Source: Symsagittifera roscoffensis (taxonomy: Eukaryota > Xenacoelomorpha > Acoela > Convolutidae). Taken from it: a DNA stretch of 64,000 bases. A model generated the notes under the pieces. That model ran no database searches. It was not told where the DNA came from and was given only the letters and a program-made list of their open reading frames with translations. Of the stretch, positions 11,598-22,230 are shown piece by piece. How positions within the stretch are numbered: the stretch's first letter is position 1; each line of letters opens with the position of its first letter. The stretch spans positions 26,658,057 through 26,722,056 of the forward strand of contig NC_087070.1 in the NCBI RefSeq assembly GCF_963678635.1, written 5' to 3'. The position numbers were made by a program, and so were the translations under genes.

Positions 11598-12395
11598 GTA
11601 ATAATAATTATGTATCTAACACTAAAAAATTCAAAACACAACTAACATTTCTTTATAAAGTTTTTAATTTATTTTTTAGATATCATCACACAATCTTCTA
11701 AAACAAATAGAGAACAAATAAAAAATTGAAAACTCCTTTCTTAAAACTCTAAACTCGTATTAACAAATCGAAGTTAAATTGAAAAGCAGTACAGTTTCCC
11801 CCAAATAGCAGTAAATTGATAAAGAACCCTCAATGCAATAAATTTTGTTACAAGCAGTAATTTCATAAATTAAATTCCCCAAAAGCAGTAAAATTAATTT
11901 TTCAATGCAGTAAATGCATAAAAAATTGCAAATAAACTGAAAAAGTACTTCTTTTTATAGATTTAAATCATTCACTCGCACATAAAACTCTTTCCACAAT
12001 CGCACAGCTCACCCACAAAGAATTGCTTAAATAATGAATTTTAAGTTTTAACTTTCACTGGTAACAACTCTAACCAGTTTTCCGCCATTCAAACTTTGCT
12101 TCAACCCGGTTGGAAGGAATTAATTAGTAAACTAAAATAACCAACGCAGCTTACTAAAGTCACAAAACCACAAACTAATAGCATGACTAAGAAAGAAAAA
12201 TCCACGGTACCCAAACCAAATTAAAACCAGATGAAAACTGGATAAATTATTCTTTTGAAAACCACTTTCATGTCTTATCACAAACAATTAAAACACAAAA
12301 AAGTCCAAAGACAAAACCAAACCAAAATACTAAAAGATTTGATTTTTGAGAAAATGACACAACCAAAACAAAAAGAGAAAAATAAGTAAAAAAAA
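11598..12395. other. AT-rich non-coding stretch after the unrecognised gene
   Basis: No coding frame. It contains a cluster of five GCAGTA words at 11786, 11808, 11854, 11885 and 11907. A segment around 12100 (CCCGGTTGGAAGGAA) resembles one near 12966 (CCCGGTTGGAGGGAA), with similarity continuing for about 35 bp. A 3' LTR of the upstream element could lie here, but I cannot define its ends. Confidence 0.4.
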
Positions 12396-12404
12396 CGAAA
12401 TGAA

Positions 12405-12545
12405 AGGTTGAACACAAAAAGAGTCTCTGCACAAAGAGACCTCAAAATTACCCCGCTCCTGGTCTCACCAACCAGAGGGACGTCCTGAGCATGCTCTATA
12501 GCCGGTCTAACCAACCGCGCTACACCACGCTTTGTGACCCACACT
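12405..12545 (-). repeat. tRNA-derived SINE-like head (minus strand)
   Basis: Read on the minus strand, the sequence begins GCGTGGTGTAGCGCGGTTGG, close to a pol III A box (TAGCGCGGTTGG against TRGCNNAGYNGG). About 45 bases on is a 5-bp stem CTGGT/ACCAG enclosing a 7-base loop, in the place of a T arm but without the canonical TTC-A loop. The acceptor strands do not pair, so this is not a functional tRNA. A tRNA-derived SINE or tRNA relic is the best reading. The surrounding sequence is clearly less AT-rich than its neighbours. Confidence 0.45.
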
Positions 12546-12559
12546 CTTTTTTTGCCAAG

Positions 12560-13769
12560 AGTTGCTCTAGGGTGAGCGACTCTTAAAAAATAACTGAACT
12601 AATATAAAAACGCTTTTGCGATAACCATTAATATCAAATCATAGCAAAAACTGATTCAATAAAGGAAATTATATATGTAAGCAATAAATGCAGTATGTAT
12701 AGATTTCGTAAAGCCCAAAAGACGAGCAGCAAAGGAGACGACAATCCAATCACATTCCAACTTCGGTACAACATTGCATCGGTCAGAAGTCTTGACACAA
12801 TCACCCAAGACTACCATGATCAACAAAACAACATAACAATATTCCTCGTCAAACACAAACAGCCGCACTTCTCCTTTCACCAAGCAGTCAATGCTCGCAA
12901 CTTCAAAAAGAAACTACATCACCCGTCCTTCACACATTAAACAACTAAAAACTAAAAACCCTCTAAACCCCGGTTGGAGGGAACCAGTTATAAACCAAAA
13001 TTTATAATTGGTTGTAAATATAAAACTCTATTCCTTTAAAATTTTCCTAACTAACCGATCATATTCCATCTCTAGCCTTCACACTTAATTGTATGTGCTG
13101 AAACTATTTGTAGTTTCAGCACCAGAGCAATTTGAATTAATTTTAGAAAACAGTTGTTCTCCTTCTGGAAACTAACTCGCATAAACCAGTATACACTAGA
13201 TCTATCGAGACTAGGAGATATAAGAGGAAAATTAAGATCGGTATTAGACTAAGAAGTTGCACGAATCTATCAGGCCGAAAATAAGATAGCGTGACGAGCA
13301 GACGGTGTACCTTATCTGAAACTCTATGAGTATAACCAAATAGGTAATAACTCAACATCTGATTTAAAAGTTTAGTAAAAAAAAAATAAAGAAAATAATT
13401 TTGATGCGCCTTAGGTTTCGGAATACAAGGTTTAAATCGCTGCAAATGACACATGCTTAACAAATCACTTTTTGCCTAAGCTTCAACTTTTTGTGAAAGA
13501 AAAAGCACTAAGCGAAAGAAATTGTGACTGATCTAAAAGGTAAACTCCTGTTTTTTCTCAATATGCCTTTACTTAGTCATGCATCATGGCCAATTTGAAT
13601 TAAAAACGGTAACTAAAAAACTGGTTAAAAAAAAGAGCCTGGTTAGCGTTATGTGAAAATCGGCTAACTAATAAGGATCCGTATGATGTACCTTGCAAGG
13701 AAGCATAGAAAAAACCTCCATGGCTACATTTCATGTCAAAAAAATGAAGCAAAATTGACAAACCAAAAA
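12560..13769. other. Non-coding stretch with a perfect hairpin
   Basis: Only short frames without recognisable protein character. The notable item is the hairpin at 13095-13122, listed separately. Otherwise nothing identified. Confidence 0.4.
13095..13122. other. Perfect 12-bp hairpin with 4-base loop
   Basis: GTGCTGAAACTA, then TTTG, then its exact reverse complement TAGTTTCAGCAC. No mismatch in the stem. Too short to be a transposon by itself; it could be an RNA stem-loop or a remnant of an inverted-repeat element. Function not known. Confidence 0.85.
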
Positions 13770-14835
13770 AACTATGACACAAAAAAAGTTGGCTTCAACA
13801 GAACTTTCAATCATTTTGATGACTTTTACTAGTGATTTTACGGTAAAAGGAAAAACATGTTCTCGAATCTCGAAGCTGGTGTCTTCAGACTTCAGCTGTT
13901 TTTTTCTTAATAAAGGAAGTGAGTTAGCGAAAAAGTCTGCATTACCTATCACAAAGCATGCCTATATGGATAACCGCACACATTTTTATCTCTATATCTT
14001 TTTAGAAACCACATTTTTTGATGTTTCAATTTAAATCCAGAAAAATTCTTTTTTTTCTCGTGGTGATATCTCAAATCAAATGACAAAAACATTGTTCACC
14101 GGTTTTCATTCCTTCCATGGTTCGATTTTTTTTTGTCCTCTACATAGTAGAAAAAAAAACTATTTTCTCAATGTATCTCTTTGTGGCGAAGGTAATTTTT
14201 CCTACAACAGAAGTACTACACAGGACGCATGTGAATTTTGACCAAAAACTAATTCCAAATTTTGCGAGAATTAAAAGTTAAAAGAAAAAAAAATAAAGCA
14301 AACACTAGTTAATGTTATGAAATAAAAGGCACTCCAAGTGATATAAAAGCGAAAAAAACTGTCCTTGAAAGTTTCATTTTATCGAACACCAGACAAACAA
14401 AACAAATATTAACGAAAAAAATTTCCAACTTCCACAGCAATGAAAACTAGAGAAAATCCAAAGACAAGTGAGAGAACAAAATTCTATGAGACAAATGTTT
14501 GCTTCAAACGGAACTGTCAAACATTATTCAAATAGTTGTAGTAACTTTCGCGTTTAAAGGAAAAAAATGTTCTCGAATCTCGAAGCTGGTGACTTTAATT
14601 AGTTTTTTCGTGAAGTTAACAAAAAGCAGTAAGTAGCACAAAGCATGCCTATATGGATTTCAAGAATAATCATAAACAGTTTTGTTTGGTCATGGTGATA
14701 TCTCAATACGAATGATAAAAAATTTGTTCACCGGTACTCATTCTTTCACTGGCACAACTTTCTTTATCCTGCTTATAGTAGGAAAAACTACTATCGCATG
14801 GTCTCTTTGGGAGGCAAAGTTAATTGCTTTCCATA
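13770..14835. repeat. Diverged tandem duplication, offset about 630-710 bp
   Basis: Collinear similar blocks occur twice: TTCTCGAATCTCGAAGCTGG at 13860 and 14570; ACAAAGCATGCCTATATGGA at 13951 and 14638; TGGTGATATCTCAA near 14061 and 14693, followed by a TTGTTCACCGG block in both. The offset shrinks along the repeat, so indels have accumulated. No coding function seen in either copy. Confidence 0.8.
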
Positions 14836-15746
14836 ATAGTCGTCTAATAAACGACCAACGTTACTTTCGACCGAAAAAAAATTCAAGCAGTTTAAAATTT
14901 TCGGAAGGATTTGTTGCATACAAAAATTAGGGAAAAGTTTTCGCTCCACAACAATTTGTTCTGGAAAAAATTATACTTGTGTTCATATTTTGGTATCAGC
15001 AACGCAGTTGAAAAGTTAGTATTTTGATAAACATGGGGTTGGGCTTGCAAGTTTTTTTTTACTTAGAAAAAAGCATGTGACACATTTGATAACACCTTTC
15101 TAGTTTTTGAAGTTTGACAAAAAAAAATTGTGGGTGTTTACTGGATCGTCTTAAATTGTGACAAAGTACAGTTTGATTATAATGACTAAAGCACTCACAA
15201 AAACTTGATATCACATTCGGTGTACTTAAATGCTCTGTTGTAGGGTCCTTGTTGTTTCTTTTAAAAATTATTGAATCCACGGAACCGGTTTCTGACAGCA
15301 AGATTCATTTATTTGCAGTTGATAATACAATACATAATGACATCAAGCCTAACTAGTAAAACATTTAATTGCCTTGCGCGTGGTCTAAGGAAAATTGAAG
15401 CTTAGCGCACTAATAATTATTTGATAATTAAATGTTTAAATAATCTAAATGATACCTCGTCAACTAAAATTGAAAAATTTCCAACTACAAAGGCGAAACT
15501 ATTAATGGGTTTCAACTATAAACAAATTACAGTTCAAACTTTATTGTTATTTTTGAAAATGAAATATTATTTTTTGAACTAAAGAGTTATGTTGATTAAG
15601 TTTGCGAACGTTTGTCCGTGTTATTGAGTTGTTTGAATCAAGCTAGGATATCCGCCTTTTCACGACACTGTCCTTTAGGTTTTTACAATGTAAATCCAAA
15701 AACAAAAATCAGCTAGGACTTGCTGGCCAACGTTTTCTCAACAGAA
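14836..15746. other. AT-rich stretch without identified features
   Basis: No supported gene, RNA or repeat. Short frames here are not protein-like. Confidence 0.4.
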
Positions 15747-15748
15747 TA

Positions 15749-16455
15749 CAGTGCTGATTTAAATTAACCGGACAAAACGCGTTCAACTTGAAATTTGAAA
15801 CGCGTTTTTCTCAAATTGGGTTAAGTTTGGGTAAAAGTTTATGGAGACAAAACTTAATTAAAATTTGAACAGAATTATTATGGTGTAATTTGTATGACAA
15901 AATGCGGGCCCAAAAATGGGTTATTTTGGCTTTTCTTAGTTAATATAAAATTACGCCAAAAATACCCAGTCAATCACAGACATAGTTTTATCAAAGTGCG
16001 CCCCTCACATAGCCAAACAAACTTTAACGAAAGTATATTCTCCAAAAAAAATTGCAAACCGTTTAAAAAATATTTTTAAATAAAAAGTTGGTATTTTATA
16101 TAGTAAAAACAACCTTTTTTGTCTATCAAACGAAATCAAAATGTTTCGTAGAAAATACCTTAACTAAAGTTTGTTGGGCTACGTAAGGAGCGCACTTTGA
16201 TATATTTATGTCTGTGATCGACTCGTTTTTTTCGGCGTAATTTTTGATTAACTAAGAAAAGCCAAAATGACCCATTTTTGGGGTAAATTTTCGGACCCGA
16301 AATTCGCAAAACAAATTACACCATAATAATTCTGCTAAAATTTTAAGCAATTTTTGTCTTCATCATTTTGTACCTCGAATCAACCCAATTTGAGAAAAAC
16401 TGGTTGTGAATTTCAAGTTTAACGCGCTTTGTCCGGTTAATTTAAATCAGCAATG
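15749..16455. mobile_element. Foldback MITE with Tc1/mariner-like ends and TA flanks
   Basis: The left end reads TA-CAGTGCTGATTTAAATTAA and the right end is its near-exact inverse, TTAATTTAAATCAGCAATG-TA. The inverted arms are each about 300 bp (left to about 16045, right from about 16150) with a spacer of roughly 100 bp; they pair in long blocks, for example the GACAAAACGCG/CGCGCTTTGTC region and ACCATAATAATTCTG against CAGAATTATTATGGT. CAGTGCTG ends with TA on both sides match the usual Tc1-type terminus and target duplication. No transposase is encoded, so it would depend on a transposase in trans. Confidence 0.85.
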
Positions 16456-16457
16456 TA

Positions 16458-17378
16458 GTATCGCAATTGGTTTTCTAAATCAAAAGTGAATCCTTTGAAC
16501 AATTTTTCAAAACGCAAGTTTGATTCTATACAATCTTTTTGCAGCAAACTAGCTATTGCAATAGCTTACAAACTTTTCTCTTGGATACTATTCACCAAAT
16601 TTTGAATAATAACTGCTTTGTTTATTAATTGTTTCGCCGTTTTCAGAATAAAGATTGACAAAAAAACTTCATGAAACATACAAATCTAAATGTTAGACTT
16701 TGTAACAATTTTTGATAACAAAAATTGGTTAATGTCATTGACAATAATGTTTACAATATTTTCTTGTGCCAAAAATCAGCTCTGTTTTGCGATCAATTAT
16801 TTGAGACACAAACAAAAATGAAAACTCCGATTTTTTTTACCTGACTGTGACAAGTGAGCGTAGATCAGCTTATTTCTTCTCGCCAAGAACCTTTAGCCCA
16901 TGATTTGCACACGAGATTTTATGTTTTCATCGTTTGCTGTACTATAACCACAAAAAAAACTTCAAATCAATTTAAAATTCAAAAAACAGGTAATCTCATG
17001 AATATTACTACTGTTGCCTAATACATTTCCACAACTAAGATTATCTCACTGATTAGCTTCCCAGAATGCGCCATTGTGAATTCTTATAGATGTGAGCGAA
17101 TTTTCGCTTCAGTTCTCATTTTACTTTTTCTATAGTTATCTAGAGGTTTACATTTTTTCAGTCCTTTGTTTTGATACGTTTTGCAAAGACTTTTGCTCGT
17201 TGAATGACAGTACAAGCGACCTCATTGGAACACAATGTAGTTTTTTCGTTTAAGAAGCATACGTGCGGTTTTGGTGGTTTAAATTTTGCCAATTTGGCCA
17301 TGTTCTGGACTAATTTTGGGCGCTGTAAAATTTTTATATATGAAGTTGAGAGCGTAACGATATGAATTTGTGCATGGC
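16458..17378. other. AT-rich stretch without identified features
   Basis: Nothing supported on either strand. It separates the foldback element from the LINE. Confidence 0.4.
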
Positions 17379-17484
17379 GTGTTATCCCGCCCCTAAAGAG
17401 GATTTAGATCCTAGTGAGGAAAGCGGAGTGTGTGTTATCTCGCCCCTTAAAGAGGCTTTATATCCTAGTGAGGTAAGCGGAGTT
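17379..17484 (+). repeat. Two tandem 53-bp units at the 5' end of the LINE
   Basis: The unit starting GTGTTATCCCGCCCCT at 17379 recurs at 17432 as GTGTTATCTCGCCCCT, and both end in AAGCGGAGT. They lie just upstream of LINE sequence and mark an abrupt rise in GC content. Tandem monomers at a LINE 5' end often form its promoter; that role is inference here. Confidence 0.8.
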
Positions 17485-19495
17485 GGTCTTAAGAAGGAGT
17501 TGGTGTACAAGTCCTCATAGAGGGATCCAAAGTCAAACTGTAACCTCCTCGTAATGGCTTCCTGTGTACGTCACAAGAGGGCAGATATTTAGGGCCAAAG
17601 CCTGTATAGATACAGCTAACGACTGACTTGCAAACCGCTTACTCAGTGTTTGAGTGGTCTAGAAAGCCATAACCGTAGACAAACTATCTATACTCATACC
17701 ATTGAAACAAAAAACCGAAAACGAGCGATTGGCCCGAGACAATGTTTTGGTAAGGCAGCAAACGTGGAAGCGGCGAAACTTGAAATTGTAGGACCCTTAA
17801 AAGAATTGAAGGAGTCAAACTTGTGCAATTGATGCTGCGTTTCGAAGTCCTGGGAATATGCCAGACCCGCTTGAACAGCGACGGATTCTCTGATCTTGGT
17901 AGAAACCACACTTTTGTGCAATCGAGTGACACCGAAAGAAAAAAAGAAGAGGTTGCTCTCATTTCGAATTCAATCAAAATGAAATTAAACTGTTACAGGT
18001 ACCAAAGTTACCGAGTTATAGTCACCTCTTTAAAAAGTAGTTTTAGTGGTGAGGCAATCAAAGAGGCCGTCTGTTACAGTCCAACAATCCCCGATAATTA
18101 AAAAAAGAATGAAAAGAAGGTTGATTGCCGAGGGTTGAGAGCAAGGAAAGACGGCATCCCCAACCGTGGAATTGATCTCATACTTTGATTTTGGGTGGTT
18201 TAAATGAAAGAATCAGCGAAGAGCAATTGATCAAATTGCGTCCACTAGCTGAAGCCTGGACTTCCACCCATGAAACATACTGAAACGGTAAAAATTAGCG
18301 ACAACTTTTTTGGACACTCAATTTTAAGATTGTGAACACGTTATTCAAGTAGGCTTCCCACGTGGCATCACCCCAGAGGCTCAGATGCAGTCATATTTTA
18401 TATCTTGTTTGTTCAGAACACGGTCTAGAGAGATGTGAGAGCCATTTGGTTTATCATATGGTTTACCAGGCATCACTCAGCTTATGCAATGTTTTTCGGC
18501 GCGATCTTACCCACGAACTACAGAAACAAAAATCCGCTTGATAAAAAAAGCTTTTCAAAAAAAAGCTTAAACAAAAGAAAGCCTCCCGGACTACGGTACA
18601 AATTAACACTTGTCTGAATTCTGCGAAAGGTCGCAAAGTCCTCAGATCCGATAACCGTCTGTCCCACATTGACTCTTTTGAAGATTCAATAGAACTCTTT
18701 AGGAGTTGGTGTGCAATGTCTAAGCCAGGTTACTGGTTCCAGAACCTGAAGAAAAAGAAGGTACCAGAAAAATAACAACATTCTTTGAGCACTTAACTTT
18801 CGAACAACGTTCGGATTTTGACGAACAAAGAAGTGTACACAGCAAGGTTCTAAGCAATAGAGCTAACAAGTTGAAAAATGAAAAACCAAAACCTGCAACA
18901 AAGTTGAGGAATTCTGCCAAAACGAGATATTGGAGAGCGGCCTGGAGGGACTTCAAGACAAGCACGACCTCGGAAAAACGCGCGAAGCACATAAGGTGTT
19001 GAAAAAGGCTCTTCCGAATGTTCCTTTGAAACGGCTCGGGAGGATGAGCAAAGTTGAAATCAGTAATTGTTTTAAAAGCATTGTGGGGATCTGTTTTCCA
19101 ACAGAATGGCGGGAGAAAAGCTATTTGAAACGTCACTTCCAACTGCGGATAGTGGATTTCCAAAGGGGGCAGAAGTACTCTTAGCGTCGGAGAAATCAAC
19201 GCGGACAAGGCTCCTGGCCAGATTCAGATCAGCAGTGACCTTCTTAAGTTGCTCGGGAAGAAAATTCCCAAGCCTTTCACAAAAATTTTCCTTAATTTTT
19301 TTTCAGAGCAGAAGAAGTTCCTCATATTTGGGAGGACGCAGTTGTACTCAAGATGTTTGCCCCAGCGAAGGGTGGAAACCAATCAACTTCTTTTTATGAC
19401 CTTCATCGACCTGTCGAAGATTTCAGATTCTATTCATAGGAAAATGCTGTTCGATGCCCTGGAATCCCAAGAAATATCATTATTATGATCGAAGA
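17485..19495 (+). pseudogene. LINE ORF2, 5' half: endonuclease and start of reverse transcriptase
   Basis: APE-type endonuclease features appear on the plus strand: FEVLGICQTRLNSDG near 17840 (the usual DVLGL-ET motif), then a segment with VALISNSIK near 17955, and LILGGLNERISEE near 18187, matching the GDFNARIG motif with the catalytic aspartate replaced by glycine. After broken frames at 18430-18930, RT sequence follows: NADKAPGQ near 19198 (NGKAPGPD motif) and FIDLSK near 19401 (motif A, normally FIDLSKAFDS, here with the second aspartate position preserved in SDS). It stops just after motif A at about 19490, where minus-strand LINE sequence begins. Several frameshifts and stops. Non-LTR family with a restriction-independent, APE-like endonuclease; exact clade not assigned. 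Confidence 0.75.
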
Positions 19496-20990
19496 GCTCC
19501 AATTTAAACCGATTGGTGAGCTTGTAAAGGATAATAACTTTGTAGGAAATTTAGACTCCCAATTAGGGGCAATCTCGGGTGGCAGGGTTTTGAGCACGAG
19601 AGCTTCCATTCTGTCTTCCCCGTACAGGCATCTGACGACTGCATGACCACGCATGGTTCTCGGAGCAATGGTTTTGCAAGCTCTTTAGCGCCTTGTAAAT
19701 TCTTGAACACTTCGGGCACTGATAAACGCCCGGGTCGTTTACAGGGTGAATCTCTTCCTGTGCAGTCATCTCTAGTTCTTCTTCATCTGGTGAGTTTCGT
19801 TGTCGGGACTTTTGTTCTGCTGTTACTGACTGTTCTTTGCCATTCATAGTGCATTGCGGGTGGCCTGTCTTGATGTACGCTTTCAGCCACCTGAGTGTCT
19901 TGTATTGCATTTTGCAACCTTTTGCTGGGCATTTTATATCTGTTGGTACATGCACGCTGAAAGTGTCACGTCGAGTGTATCTGACTCCTCATGATCGCAT
20001 AATGATCGTTTCTTAGATATATCTGCATCTCCTTTCTTTCAGCAGACTTTTTGTTGCCTTTTCCAAAATCACAATTGACTAATTGAGGTCGTGAGCCGAC
20101 CATTCTCTGAACTGAATGATCCAGTTCCTGATTATACTTTAGTAGTTGTGGGTCTTGCAGCCACTTTTCTTTATCCAGCAACCGTAGCTTTTCGAGGTCT
20201 AAATTTAATGCCTTGATCCAATCTTTGCTGTAAGTCTTGCTTCTTTGGGTGAGCAATCTTACTGCTTAGAATTGAACCCCTTTGAGTGAAACCATTAGGT
20301 TTGCCCTTTGTACAGCCATTTCTACTTCAATGTTATTCAACTGAACTTTCTGTGCAATTTGAACGTTAGTGCATCTCCTTTTGCTGCCCAATTTAAAGAT
20401 AATTCTTCTGGCCTTGTTCAGAACTGCATTTAATTTGTCAAATTACAATTTTCTGATCACTGCAGCTTCTATCCCGTAGAGTAGTGTTCGCTTAATAAAA
20501 GTCTCCACTAACCCCACTTTCATTCTCATCCTGTTTAAGCCACTTACTAGAACTGGCCTCAATCTCACAATTGCTGTTCTAGCTTTCCTGCTGTTGTTTG
20601 CAATTGCTTCGCCAATGTATCGTTCCGCATTTAGCGAACTGCCCAAGTACACAAAGGATTTTATTTCCTTAATTTTTTTGCCATAAAAGTAGATATTATT
20701 TGGTCCTTTTCCATTACTTACAACTATCTCGGTTTTACTCAATGATATCTCCATCTCTGCATTTTGGGCTTCATGAACTAGTTTGAAGAAAGTGGGGCCA
20801 GTTACGAACCCCTGTCTCACTTCTCTCTCAAGCACAAACTTGTTCTGCTTGCGTACTACACCTCAAATTGCTCATGCAGCTGAAAAATGATGCGACTAAA
20901 AGGGTAGCCAACTTTTCGACTTCTTAGGGCTGTGAACAGTGCTGTCCTGTCTACCGAATCCGAGGCCTTCACAAGATTGAATGATTCAAA
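19496..20990 (-). pseudogene. LINE ORF2, 3' half: RT motif A to C-terminal C2H2 fingers (inverted)
   Basis: On the minus strand, from high to low coordinates: VKASDSVDR near 20970 (RT motif A region), REVRQGFVTGP near 20810 (motif B), SKTEIVVSNGK, FVYLGSSLN near 20645 and TLLYGIEA near 20475 (RT thumb), then a basic C-terminal domain (19966-20256) with TYSKDWIKAL, then a segment with two C2H2 fingers (19563-19955). Finger 1 is C-x4-C-x12-Y-x4-H, its first histidine replaced; finger 2 is C-x2-C-x12-H-x4-H and intact. This picks up exactly where the plus-strand copy ends (motif A), so it is probably the inverted 3' half of the same element. The YXDD motif is not seen. Stops and frameshifts make it dead. 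Confidence 0.75.
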
Positions 20991-21123
20991 AAAAATCTTT
21001 GGATTGGCTCATTGAAATATCTGTCGATAAAATTAAAGGTATCGTAATCAGCACCAAAGACATTAGTAATGCCTCTATCAATGTGCTCAGTGATCAGTTA
21101 ATCAGTTGAATAGGTTAATCACT

Positions 21124-22230
21124 TTGAGTAGCTCGGCAGCATTGACAAAGCTATCAGCGCTCGCATTTTGAAGATATTGATAGCAATGCTACGTCTTGGA
21201 CCAGCCTTCGTGTCAAAAAAACTGACAGTAGAAAACAAGAGTCCTCGCGTAGAAAAGATTCTAAAGCCAGTCTTTTTATACGGCTGACAGACCCTTGTTA
21301 TCAAATGTACTGATCTGGTAGACTAGAGGCGGATATACACCGTTCTTAAAGAATGTGTCTATTACTAGAAAAGAAACGACATGACACTAGAGAATGTGAA
21401 TGCTAAGCTGAAAACTACGCCAGTCGCTCACCAGCAAAGCAGGAAAATGGTTCAAATGTATGCTTCCTTTAAAAACATCGGAACCGATCATTTGAATGAA
21501 CTACTTGAAGATGCTTAAGTTGACAAAACTATTGGACTGGGCAGCCAATGGATCCTCTTGGTAAGCATGGCCTCGCAACAAAGTGTGACCACGAAAAATT
21601 CATACACAATCCAACAACCAAAATTTCGTTCACAAATAGGAGGCTTTCGAAGCTAAGGGTAATGGCAAAAGGTCGCCAACAATTGAATGTACTACTAAGA
21701 ACTGTGAAGAATGTTTCATAGCAATAAAAGAGAGTAACACGGATCTCACAGACAATCATTTGGACCTCTCATCCAGTTCCAGATGCTGGTGAAACTGGCG
21801 AAGGAACTGAAAATACAAAAGCAATTGAAAGAACAGCTGAGGTCCCCCAGCATCCCTACAACCGGAGTTCAAGAAAAGCAATTTGATTGCATCTTACCAG
21901 ACAGTAAAAAGACATATGTCTATGTCAGTGGTTGGACAAAGCAGGTGCAAAACTGCCAACCGTAGGTGGAGCTGGTCAGCTAATCAAAGTCGACCGTCTC
22001 AGCACCCTAACCTAGTCGACAAACCTTCGCACCAAACCAAAACACTAGCCACTAGCCCAGACGATGAGGTGCTACGATGTCCGCTCTGCTCTTATAAGTG
22101 CTCTGTTCAGAACTCACCTATCAATCACTGTTATGTGAAGCACCGATATTCGTGGGTCAAAGCAAGACCAATGACCAAGCCGCCAAGTCATCACGAAGCT
22201 TTTGGCGTTGTCCCCGTGCTTACATAAAAA
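21124..22230 (+). pseudogene. LINE ORF2 3' fragment: RT thumb to C2H2 finger (copy A)
   Basis: The plus strand encodes YLGSIDKAISARILK near 21124 and LKPVFLYG near 21270, the thumb motifs of a non-LTR RT, then a broken linker and an intact C2H2 finger, C-x2-C-x12-H-x4-H at 22078-22143, followed by RYSW as in the minus-strand relative (HAWS). The frame 21883-22227 is open across the finger. It resembles the inverted LINE in architecture but differs clearly in sequence. It is the first member of a 2.5-kb tandem duplication. Confidence 0.75.

Noticed and set aside
12695-12940. 81-codon plus-strand frame
   Set aside because: No motif and no homology that I recognise; an overlapping minus-strand frame is equally long. 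Could be a scrap of element sequence but not supportable.
12095-13010. Pair of similar CCCGGTTGGAAGGAA / CCCGGTTGGAGGGAA segments as LTR ends
   Set aside because: Similarity spans only about 35 bp; no TG...CA ends, target duplication or primer-binding site seen.
13143-13463. Minus-strand frame of 106 codons
   Set aside because: Hydrophobic runs typical of translated AT-rich DNA, no motif, no start context, no neighbour logic.
18720-19208. Minus-strand 162-codon frame
   Set aside because: Opposite to LINE sequence on the plus strand; no motif of its own.
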